Origin: Bacteroidota bacterium
GTDB lineage: Bacteria; Bacteroidota; Bacteroidia; NS11-12g; UBA955
Assembly (NCBI GenBank): GCA_027488835.1
Contig: JAIYAW010000009.1
Span: forward strand, 372,001-436,000
Direction of reading: 5' to 3'
Length of the DNA: 64,000 nucleotides
This document shows, piece by piece, positions 16,957-24,835 of the stretch. Each line of letters starts with the position of its first letter. Position 1 is the first letter of the stretch. The position numbers and the translations under genes are program-made. The notes beneath the pieces are model-generated. The model was given only the letters and a program-made list of their open reading frames with translations, was not told the DNA's origin and did no database searches.

Positions 16957-19248
16957 TTAGTTATTATTTTTTTCCATTTTACCTAACGCGGAAAATATAG
17001 CTATTATCATTACCGCATCAATCGATAAAACAACAATCACATTTTCCGTCAGAGAATTAAATAGTTTCATCATGTTATCGTTATAAAGATTGTTGTTTAT
17101 TTGAATCATAAATAAGTCTTGACTCCGCCCCAAATCTTGAATCCTGCTTATTCCTTCTGTCCCCCAGCGACCAAATGTAAGATAACTTAAAAATTCCGCA
17201 AATTGGCCCTTTAATGGATAAACAACACCAGCAAGCATAATCTGTGGCATTAAAGCAACTGGCAAAATTGACATTACCTCTTCAGCACTGCCGCTGATTG
17301 CGGATAATAATAGACCAAATAAAATAGCAGAAGAACTTATAAAAAGCAAGAAGAATAAAGAGTATGTAAAATTCAATAATCCTCCACTATAAAAAACCTT
17401 GAGCATGATAAGGAAAATAAGTAGTTGTACAAATGAAATACACGATAAAACCAACCACTTTGACAAAACATAATTCCCTGTATTTAGGTTATACATTTTT
17501 TCTCGCCGATAAACATACTTTTCAGCAATAATTTCTCGAGCCGAATTACTTACACCGAACCAGATTGCGGCAACTGCCATGAAAAATAGCACACCAATAT
17601 TGGCAATATCTTTTTTGATTTCAATTCCTTGTGCATTTACAACTTTAACCACTTCCAATATATTGGGGAAAACCAACATTAATAAAAACGCAATAAAAAT
17701 GGGCTGAATGATTAACAAAGCTAAATTTTTATTGTTGCTAACTTTTAAATGAAAATACCTAATTGTTAGCCAATACAATTGACGTAATAAATTTGTGTTT
17801 CTATCTTTTTGGAAATTACCCTGATTTGTAACTACATCTTTTGTAAAAGAACTACCCCATTTTGTATTCCATTCTTTCGAACTTTTCTCGGTATGAAGCA
17901 ATGCATATACTTCTACAATATATTTTTTGTTAAAGTGTTTCAAAAAGTTTTCTTTGGTACCATCATAAACATGATATCCGTGAGAACCTAAAAAAATCAT
18001 TTTATCTACAAAATCTAAATCTTCGGGTTTGTGGGTAACCATAACAACGGTTGTTCCTTCATTACATAAATTGCGAAGACACTTTAAAAACTCTTCTATA
18101 GTTTCAGGATCTAGTGGGCTTGTTGGTTCATCAAGAAATAAGATACTCGGTTTATTTAGTAATTCAACGGCAATAGATATTCGTTTTCTTTGACCACCAC
18201 TTAAACTAGCTACTTTAGTATTCCTTAATTTAGAATCATTGATATTGAGGGACGTTAATACCTCAGTAATTCTAATCTCAATATCTTCATTACTTACATC
18301 ATCTGCCAATCTTAACTTAGCTGCATAATAAAGTGTATCAATTACACTTAAGTCCTGATGTACTATATCGTCTTGAGGTACATAACCTATTTTTTGCTTT
18401 AATAAGGAATAATGCTGATTTAACTCTAGCCCAAACAAGTAAACATCACCACTTGTTGCTGGACTATCTCCATTTAGAGCTTTAAGTAAGGTTGATTTAC
18501 CACAACCACTTGGCCCCATTAATGCAACCATTTGTTGGCCTTGAATGGCTAAATTTATTGGGTGTAAACCTACATTACCATTTTTATAAACCTTACGTAC
18601 GTTAAGCGTTTGAATTGCATACTCTTTATTTAGATTTCTTGTTTCTGCATTTAATGAAAATGTATGTAATCCAATATAAATAATATCATGAGCAGTAATC
18701 TTTACTTTAACATTAGCCTTGACACGGTTTTGATTTATAAAAGTGCCATTCAGACTTCCAAAATCTTCAAGAAAGTAGTCATTTCCTATTTTCTCTATAC
18801 TAGCATGTTTCCTTGAAATAACCACGTCATCTAATACAATATCGCATTCGGCATTTCGCCCAATGAAAATCTGTGTTTTATTTTTCAGTAAAGCAGCAAG
18901 ACCAACTCTGTTAGAACCTGTTTCTGCGGGAGTAGAAAGTTCGCTATCAATAATTATTTCAGCTACAGCATTTTGAGTTAATTTTAATTTGTCGCCATTC
19001 GAAATTGAATATTTTTTTAATGGCTCCATTTGATTATTGTTAAGCCATGTCCCATTGGAACTTGCCATATCTTCAGCATATAAAACGCCATTTTCTAGAT
19101 GAATTTTAAGATGTCGTTTTGATACTGTAGGGTCTTGAATTACAAAAACTCCTTGAGAAGCACCTTCTCTTCCAATAATTAAAAACTCACCTTCTTTTAA
19201 TTCAGAAGAATGCTTTTTCCCATTTGTGAAGATTTGAATAATTGGCAT
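16957..19248 (-). CDS. Double-FHA ABC exporter (ATPase plus ABC2 membrane domain)
   Basis: 763 residues. FHA-1 at ~20-90 (IIGREG, SKRHLKIH, SSNGTWLN), FHA-2 at ~125-195 (FIGRNAECDI, SRKHASI, SLNGTFIN), ABC ATPase at ~210-430 with Walker A GPSGCGKST (245-253), signature SLSGGQRKR, Walker B ILFLDEPTSPLD, and a C-terminal ABC2-type domain with about six membrane segments. The layout matches mycobacterial Rv1747, a double-FHA ABC transporter phosphorylated by the Ser/Thr kinase PknF, so phospho-control of export is a reasonable inference here. The exported substrate is unknown. It lies between the PP2C gene (45-nt gap) and the FHA-M48 gene (9-nt gap). Confidence 0.94.
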   Translation of the reverse strand: MPIIQIFTNGKKHSSELKEGEFLIIGREGASQGVFVIQDPTVSKRHLKIHLENGVLYAEDMASSNGTWLNNNQMEPLKKYSISNGDKLKLTQNAVAEIIIDSELSTPAETGSNRVGLAALLKNKTQIFIGRNAECDIVLDDVVISRKHASIEKIGNDYFLEDFGSLNGTFINQNRVKANVKVKITAHDIIYIGLHTFSLNAETRNLNKEYAIQTLNVRKVYKNGNVGLHPINLAIQGQQMVALMGPSGCGKSTLLKALNGDSPATSGDVYLFGLELNQHYSLLKQKIGYVPQDDIVHQDLSVIDTLYYAAKLRLADDVSNEDIEIRITEVLTSLNINDSKLRNTKVASLSGGQRKRISIAVELLNKPSILFLDEPTSPLDPETIEEFLKCLRNLCNEGTTVVMVTHKPEDLDFVDKMIFLGSHGYHVYDGTKENFLKHFNKKYIVEVYALLHTEKSSKEWNTKWGSSFTKDVVTNQGNFQKDRNTNLLRQLYWLTIRYFHLKVSNNKNLALLIIQPIFIAFLLMLVFPNILEVVKVVNAQGIEIKKDIANIGVLFFMAVAAIWFGVSNSAREIIAEKYVYRREKMYNLNTGNYVLSKWLVLSCISFVQLLIFLIMLKVFYSGGLLNFTYSLFFLLFISSSAILFGLLLSAISGSAEEVMSILPVALMPQIMLAGVVYPLKGQFAEFLSYLTFGRWGTEGISRIQDLGRSQDLFMIQINNNLYNDNMMKLFNSLTENVIVVLSIDAVMIIAIFSALGKMEKNNN

Positions 19249-19293
19249 TTAAAATTGAAATTGATTTACTTTTGAAGTGTTACGTTTTTAAAT

Positions 19294-20511
19294 TCAATTT
19301 GGCTTTTTTGTTTTGAATATTGAATCAGACGAAGTTGTTACTTTGGTCTTTTTTCCCGGATTAACACTTTGAGTTGCATTTCCTTTATTCGCTTTTGATT
19401 TTGACCCTGTTGAATCTAGGACGGTCTTCTTAGTCCTATTTTTATTAGGTTCTTTATCAGTATCAATTACAACTTTCTGTTTTTCTTTGTTTATTGAAAC
19501 TGGAGATTTTACTTTTTCTTTTTTAGATGAGTCATTTATTCCAGAATCATTCAGCATCCTATTCTTTGAATTGACCTTATTTAATGACTTTGAAGAATCT
19601 AAATTACCCGATTTTACACTGATTAAATCTTGCTGTTTTGTATTGCCAAAATAATAAGTGGACGATAGACCTAGGACTAGAATTAAAAATGAAATCAAAA
19701 GAATATTTCTCTTATTTTTAATTTTGACTTTTAAAGGAATTTTATTTAAATCACCGGACGGGATAGTGCTACTTTGTTTCATACCAGAAACTTCTACAAT
19801 AGAAACAGTAACGTTATCTCTACCGCCACCTGCCAATGCTGCTTCAATAAGTTTATCGGATAGTTCCGATAAATTTGAATTGATTATAACCTTAGAAATG
19901 TTCTCGTCATTCACCATACCGGTTAGACCATCGCTACATAGAAGAAAAATATCGTTATTTTCAGGTCTAAAAGGAACCGCACAGAGTTCAGGCTTTATAT
20001 CTTCGTCTGAACCAAGGGCCCGTAAAATTTGATTTTTGTTTGGGTGTTTTTCTGCATCTTCTTCCTTTAATTCGCCTGAATCAACTAAAAATTGCACATA
20101 AGAATGATCTTTAGTTAGTCTTGATAATTTTTCGTTTCGATACAAATAAATTCGACTATCTCCAACATGACAAGTCCATGCAAATCCATCAGGTGTGACA
20201 AGTAATATCACACAGGTTGCACCCATTCCTTTTAATTGTTTGTCAAATATAGCCTTTGCGAAAATCTGTGTATTTGCAAACTTAACGGCATCAATAAGCA
20301 ATTCTCCAACATTTGAATCTACTTTTTTATTCAAATATTCAATAATACATTCAACACCAATTTTAGCGGCAATAGCACCTCCAATATGCCCACCCATTCC
20401 ATCACATACCACATACAAGTGTCCATTGGGAGTTTCTGACTGCCCCATAAAATCCTCATTGGCTTTTCTAACTAAACCAATATCTGTTGAATTAAAATTT
20501 TGAATGTTCAT
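19294..20511 (-). CDS. PP2C-family Ser/Thr phosphatase with membrane segment
   Basis: 405 residues. The N-terminal ~240 residues are a bacterial PP2C/Stp phosphatase: NED at 18-20, DGMGGH (37-42), HVGDSR (115-120), CSDGLT (192-197) and RDNVTV (231-236) supply the metal-binding aspartates. A membrane segment follows at ~269-287, then a ~115-residue Lys/Ser/Thr/Asn-rich tail with no fold I recognise, probably extracytoplasmic. Its likely role is to dephosphorylate the kinases and FHA proteins encoded beside it. It starts 2 nt after the VWA-FHA gene, so the two are co-transcribed. Confidence 0.95.
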   Translation of the reverse strand: MNIQNFNSTDIGLVRKANEDFMGQSETPNGHLYVVCDGMGGHIGGAIAAKIGVECIIEYLNKKVDSNVGELLIDAVKFANTQIFAKAIFDKQLKGMGATCVILLVTPDGFAWTCHVGDSRIYLYRNEKLSRLTKDHSYVQFLVDSGELKEEDAEKHPNKNQILRALGSDEDIKPELCAVPFRPENNDIFLLCSDGLTGMVNDENISKVIINSNLSELSDKLIEAALAGGGRDNVTVSIVEVSGMKQSSTIPSGDLNKIPLKVKIKNKRNILLISFLILVLGLSSTYYFGNTKQQDLISVKSGNLDSSKSLNKVNSKNRMLNDSGINDSSKKEKVKSPVSINKEKQKVVIDTDKEPNKNRTKKTVLDSTGSKSKANKGNATQSVNPGKKTKVTTSSDSIFKTKKPN

Positions 20512-20513
20512 AA

Positions 20514-22094
20514 TTAAAAATTAAAAATTAGTTGAATATTGCCCAATTTGATTACATCTCCATTGGATAGTTCTACTGCTATAAACCCAATATCATTTAT
20601 AGTAGGTATTTTTTTATTATTTACAAATGTGCCATTCGCACTTCCATTATCCCATATGAAGAAACGACCTTCTAACTGTGATGGCAATAGCCCTGGTCCT
20701 TTCTCAAAAGATATACAAGCATGAATTCTAGATACTGTAACGTTATCAATATTCAATTGACAGTTTGCTGCATCCCTTCCAATATTAAAATCAGGAGTAT
20801 TTATTAAAAACTTTGTGCTTTGAGAATTCTTTAATGATGGCAAACGAGGAAATATTTTTAATCGATTGGCTCTACGCTTTATATCATCTTTTTCCAAAGT
20901 TAAGAATTTATTGATCTGCGCTTCCTCTTCTTTAATTTGTTTTTCTCTTAAATGGTCAAGGTTTTGCTTAGCGAGAGCATCATTGTTTTCTTGTTTTATA
21001 CGCTCCATTTTGGCGTCTACTTCCTTTTTAGATTTGTCAAGCTGTATTGACTTCCTCCTAATTAAAAGATAAACTAAAAAAGCGCAACCTGAAAAAACCA
21101 ATGCAACGAGTGCCCATAACCAAGGATATTTTTTTAACCAATGCATTAAACCTGGCGACTGAAAACTGAACTTTGTGGAATCAAAGCCGGTAATCAACAA
21201 CTCCGCTTCATGCATTGAACCATCAGGCTCCACGTTAGACTGATATTCCAATTCATATAAAACCCCGTTACCACGAATTGTAACACTGTTAAGCATTTCT
21301 TTTAAGTTTTGAATACCACGTTCACTTTTGTTTACATCTGCATCGGTATGGTATCCATATGTTTCATTACATATTTTTTGAAAATTGTATTTCTCATTCA
21401 TCAACTTATACCTCATTGCATAAATTGGGATATTGGCTTTTCTAGCGTCATTTATAACTTCACCATCATCATATTTGTCATTATAAATATTACTAAATTC
21501 GGCACTTAATACTAAAATTGCAGGTGTATTTGTACTTTGTTTCCCTGAAAGAAACTGAATGCCTTCAGACATTGCTTGAAAAAGTTCAGTGGCATGAATA
21601 TTTCTAGAATTACCCCCAAATGCCGGAGCTTCAATGTTGTCGATTAGTTTTTTAAATTCATCAATATTAGCGGTTCCGTTATTTTCTAAAATTTCAAGTA
21701 CACGACCGTCTTTCTTATTGGTCCAATCAAAGGTTGCTAGAAAAAAACGATCTCCTTTTTTAAATGAAGCTGGTATGACCGATTGTAATACTTGTTTAAA
21801 ATATTTTCGAGATTGTGCATATTCAGGCCAAACGCTATTTTCAAAAAGAATGAGAATATCTTTACCAGAACTTTTCGAATCCGTTAATCTTTTAAGTTCC
21901 AATTTTATCTTTTTCCCATTTTCAACCAATGCATAATTCGTGGCCTTTTTTTCTTCAGGATTACGATCACAAAATTGAACTGCAATTTTAGGGAAATTGC
22001 TAGGATCAACCGCTTTTATAATAACTGGCTGTGCTTGAGTAGAAATGGTAACAAGAAGTAAAAAAACAATGAAATAAATTTCAACTTTTTTCAT
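20514..22094 (-). CDS. VWA-like / coiled-coil / FHA transmembrane protein
   Basis: About 526 residues from the ATG at 22094; a TTG at 22109 would add five residues, but the ATG gives a better signal peptide (KKVEIYFIVFLLLV... QAQ) and avoids overlap with the upstream gene. Order: signal peptide, extracytoplasmic VWA-like domain (~75-255), membrane segment (~323-345), charged coiled coil (~350-405), cytoplasmic FHA domain (~430-526; NIGRDAANCQL, SRIHACI, SANGTFVN). The MIDAS metal site looks degenerate: the DxSxS position reads FENSVW, and the later Asp position reads LSAEFS. Thr in HATELF may keep the second MIDAS position. A scaffold or sensor joining an outside ligand to phospho-partners is possible. 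Confidence 0.8.
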   Translation of the reverse strand: MKKVEIYFIVFLLLVTISTQAQPVIIKAVDPSNFPKIAVQFCDRNPEEKKATNYALVENGKKIKLELKRLTDSKSSGKDILILFENSVWPEYAQSRKYFKQVLQSVIPASFKKGDRFFLATFDWTNKKDGRVLEILENNGTANIDEFKKLIDNIEAPAFGGNSRNIHATELFQAMSEGIQFLSGKQSTNTPAILVLSAEFSNIYNDKYDDGEVINDARKANIPIYAMRYKLMNEKYNFQKICNETYGYHTDADVNKSERGIQNLKEMLNSVTIRGNGVLYELEYQSNVEPDGSMHEAELLITGFDSTKFSFQSPGLMHWLKKYPWLWALVALVFSGCAFLVYLLIRRKSIQLDKSKKEVDAKMERIKQENNDALAKQNLDHLREKQIKEEEAQINKFLTLEKDDIKRRANRLKIFPRLPSLKNSQSTKFLINTPDFNIGRDAANCQLNIDNVTVSRIHACISFEKGPGLLPSQLEGRFFIWDNGSANGTFVNNKKIPTINDIGFIAVELSNGDVIKLGNIQLIFNF

Positions 22095-22098
22095 GAAA

Positions 22099-22722
22099 TC
22101 AAAATGCAACTCTTAATAAAAAATCATTATTCCCAAATTTCAATTTATCACCATCTTTAATCTCCAAGGTCGCACCTGGTCCTAATTCCACTCCATTAAC
22201 AAAACTTGAATTTGTTGTCATTTCATCGCGTAAGTAAAACATATTGTTGCGAAATAATATCGTAGCATGATGTGCTGAAATTAAACCATCCTGAATGATA
22301 CGAACAGTGCAAGCTGAATCTCTACCAACCTTATTCTGCCCTTCAAACAAACGAAAATCAATACCCATAGCATCAATTGTAAAAGATACCAACCAACCAG
22401 TTAATTTCCTTGTTTGCCTTACACTATTATCATTTGATATAACACCTTCTTTATTTGGAACCCTAATTAAAGTACGATCGTCATCAGTGGGAGAAAAAAA
22501 TGTACTATTGTCTTCTTGATTCGTAGTAAGCTTTTCATTGCCATTTTGACTTTTAGGCTCTTGTTTTACAGTATGCTGAATAATTTGTGTTTTATCTAAA
22601 TCGGATGTATTATTGAAGTTCGTAACCGTTTTAGAATTACTTTCATTGCAATAAGGACAATCGCTTAAAGAGGATGCATAATAATGACCGGCTTTGCACG
22701 TTTTAAAAGATGGATTTGACAT
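22099..22722 (-). CDS. Zinc-ribbon FHA protein
   Basis: 207 residues, soluble. The N-terminus has C9-x3-H13 and C22-P-Y-C25, a zinc-ribbon-like knuckle. A polar linker with several Thr (DKTQIIQ, DDDRTLIRV) could carry phosphorylation sites. The C-terminal half is an FHA domain (NKVGRDSACTVRI, SAHHATI, TTNSSFVNG); the usual NG turn reads NSSFVNG. It is the first gene of the tight run that continues through VWA-FHA, PP2C, ABC, M48 and kinase. Its start is 113 nt after the upstream kinase. Thr motifs N-terminal to FHA domains are classic phospho-switches (for example GarA), but that role here is inference. Confidence 0.85.
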   Translation of the reverse strand: MSNPSFKTCKAGHYYASSLSDCPYCNESNSKTVTNFNNTSDLDKTQIIQHTVKQEPKSQNGNEKLTTNQEDNSTFFSPTDDDRTLIRVPNKEGVISNDNSVRQTRKLTGWLVSFTIDAMGIDFRLFEGQNKVGRDSACTVRIIQDGLISAHHATILFRNNMFYLRDEMTTNSSFVNGVELGPGATLEIKDGDKLKFGNNDFLLRVAF

Positions 22723-22835
22723 ATTGTTTTATTATAAATTTTATATTGTTTTGATAGTATGCTTTGCAATTATACACTTTTTAGATAATAAATTGATTAT
22801 TTTCCAATTAATCAGTTAGTTAACTATTTAAATAT

Positions 22836-24431
22836 TTAGAAAACCCGAACAGCCCGAACATCATATAAGTGAGATTTGTTGTCGAAGTCAAACTCTATAG
22901 CACCATATTGAAAACTCTGTATAAACGCGAGTACATTATTAAACTCACTGTAACTCCATAAATAACAAGCTGTTAAACCCTTTATTTTGTCTTTGTTTTT
23001 ATACATTTTTTTTAGTTCCTCTTTTGTAGGAAGTCTCCAATTATATCCCAACGATGCACAAGCTTCCTTTGCTTGATACCAATTCATTCTATTGGGGAAA
23101 TTATATTGAGCAATTTCTAAATTATCAAACTCTATTGGTACACCTATCACGGGATTGGATAAATTATTTGTTTTATTTAAAAGTTTTAATTCTTCAGCAG
23201 TTATGCGTTCTTTTTCTTTGTTTCGTTCTTTAATACTTACTCTTTCTTCAGCTTTTACTCGTTCTTCTTCCTTCAGTCGCTCTAATTCTTTTTCTTGAAC
23301 TTCTAAATTTGCTTGTTCTTCTGCACTTATTTGTTGATCCACATTTGTTTGTTCTTCTACATTATCGTTATTCACGTTAGTTGAGTCAAAAGTAATTGCT
23401 GGAATAGAAACTTCGGGTATAGAGCTTTCTGATGATTTAGTACCAATAATAACAGCTGTAGTAATAATTAAAAAAAGCACAATTACAATAAAAAAATCAC
23501 CCATTACAAAGTTCCTTCGGCTAGGTTTGCTGACTTCTTCTGGAACATCAGGTTTCGGCTCAGGTGTCGGATCCTCTTTTTGGCTTTGTAATGCCTTGCG
23601 CATCTCTGCAATGGTTTGAAATCGTTCTTCAGGCTTCAAATTCATAGCTAACATTACCGCACTAGATAACGAAACGGAAATATCTTCAAACAAATGATGC
23701 GGGGCTGCTAAAGTTTCCAAACCTCGGGAAGTGGCAGGAATAGGCTTTTGACCAGTCAGCAAAAAATACATAGTTGCTCCTAGTGAATAGATATCAGTGA
23801 AAGCACCTCTTTTAACACGCTCATCATATTGTTCCAATGGCGCATAACCAGGAGTGATCATTGAAGTGTGAGTTACTGTGTATCCCTCAGTAAATTGACG
23901 TGCCGAACCAAAATCTATTAATACTACTTTTTCGTTTTTATCAATTATAACATTATCTGGTTTAATATCTCTATGCAACATGCCCTTGTTGTGTACATAT
24001 TCCAATGCATCCATTAAACCTTCCATAATTGGCAAAGCTTTCAACAGTGTTAAGCGACCATTTTTAGATACGTAACTTTTTAAAGTTTCGCCTTCTACAA
24101 AATCCATAACAAAATAAGCAGTATCATTCTGCTCAAACACACCTAGTACTTTTACAATACCAGGGTTGTTGAATTTTGCCAAATCACGAGCCTCAGTGAT
24201 AAAACGTTCTTTAAAATGATTGAAAGAATTTTCTTTCATATTCTGAGAATGAACAGTATTGTTTAATCCTCGAGTAGAATTGCCACTAATAAATAATTCT
24301 TTAACGCATACAATATTGCCAAGCGAAATATTTTCAGCTTTGTAGGTAATACCAAAGCCACCCTGCCCAATGGTTTCAATGATTCTAAAATTGTGATCAA
24401 GTATTGTTCCGTTGGGTAAGTATGATGACAT
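22836..24431 (-). CDS. Membrane Ser/Thr protein kinase with Lcl/DUF1566-like sensor
   Basis: 531 residues. Kinase domain ~15-280 with GQGGFG (22-27), Lys44, HRDIKPDN (153-160), DFG (174-176) and GYAPLEQY. Membrane segment ~310-330. A Glu/Lys/Arg-rich stretch at ~365-415 should form a coiled coil, so this kinase may dimerise outside. The last ~95 residues are an Lcl/DUF1566-like domain (NWYQAKEACASLG, WRLPTKEEL, YLWSYSE, DVRAVRVF). The sensor resembles that of the 14096-15700 kinase, whereas the catalytic half is nearly the same as the 12542-13900 kinase. It is the most upstream gene of the cluster. Confidence 0.94.
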   Translation of the reverse strand: MSSYLPNGTILDHNFRIIETIGQGGFGITYKAENISLGNIVCVKELFISGNSTRGLNNTVHSQNMKENSFNHFKERFITEARDLAKFNNPGIVKVLGVFEQNDTAYFVMDFVEGETLKSYVSKNGRLTLLKALPIMEGLMDALEYVHNKGMLHRDIKPDNVIIDKNEKVVLIDFGSARQFTEGYTVTHTSMITPGYAPLEQYDERVKRGAFTDIYSLGATMYFLLTGQKPIPATSRGLETLAAPHHLFEDISVSLSSAVMLAMNLKPEERFQTIAEMRKALQSQKEDPTPEPKPDVPEEVSKPSRRNFVMGDFFIVIVLFLIITTAVIIGTKSSESSIPEVSIPAITFDSTNVNNDNVEEQTNVDQQISAEEQANLEVQEKELERLKEEERVKAEERVSIKERNKEKERITAEELKLLNKTNNLSNPVIGVPIEFDNLEIAQYNFPNRMNWYQAKEACASLGYNWRLPTKEELKKMYKNKDKIKGLTACYLWSYSEFNNVLAFIQSFQYGAIEFDFDNKSHLYDVRAVRVF

Positions 24432-24462
24432 GGACTCTTTTATTTAATTATTAAATGTTTTT

Positions 24463-24470
24463 CGAAATTA
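24463..24470 (-). promoter_or_regulatory. Kinase-paralogue leader box, copy 3
   Basis: Minus-strand TAATTTCG, 31 nt upstream of the ATG at 24431. It is equivalent in position to the boxes at 12445 and 13935, and is the likely promoter element for the head of the signalling cluster. Confidence 0.35.
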
Positions 24471-24820
24471 AATACAATACTGCTAATTTCAATATTTTTG
24501 TTTGTTTTTATTAAATTTCTCTTGAAAAAATTCCTATTCCTTAATGCTTGATAATTATTTAATTTAGTTGTCCTTATTCTTAGTGACACAAATCAATATT
24601 CCATAAAAATAATAGTTTGTAAAATATTCCTTGTAGTTTGCTTGTTGTAAACTCATGGGAACTTTTGTGGAGTTTTTAGATTTTAATATGTCCCTCATTA
24701 ATTAAAAAAATTATTTTACAAATCAATTTCATAAAACACAATTATATATTTAATTACCTTCCCACATCCCTCAAAATTCAAAATACTGACATTTATCATT
24801 TTATTCTAAATCAGATTCTG
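24471..24820. other. AT-rich intergenic region between divergent genes
   Basis: About 350 bp between the kinase leader and the -7 box of the haloperoxidase gene. I find no ORF, tRNA, terminator hairpin or long repeat. It holds two copies of the heptamer TCCCTCA (24691 and 24767). It marks the right-hand boundary of the signalling cluster. Confidence 0.5.
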
Positions 24821-24828
24821 TATTTTTG
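24821..24828 (+). promoter_or_regulatory. Candidate -7 box for the haloperoxidase gene
   Basis: TATTTTTG matches TAnnTTTG and ends 7 nt before the ATG at 24836, which would place the transcription start at or next to the start codon. Confidence 0.4.
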
Positions 24829-24835
24829 ATGTGTA

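Noticed and set aside
12018-24431. Type VI secretion or Ter-type stress system
   Set aside because: Kinase/PP2C/FHA/VWA content recalls these, but no Tss, Hcp, VgrG, TerC/D/Z or related genes are present.
12001-24500. Horizontal transfer of the signalling cluster
   Set aside because: It looks AT-rich and poor in TGAGGGA, but the first 6 kb also lack that heptamer and no integration scars or tRNA sites are visible, so the case is too weak to claim.
24432-24835. Hidden small gene or RNA in the 404-bp gap
   Set aside because: No ORF of useful length, no hairpin terminator and no cloverleaf; only promoter-like boxes and AT-rich sequence.
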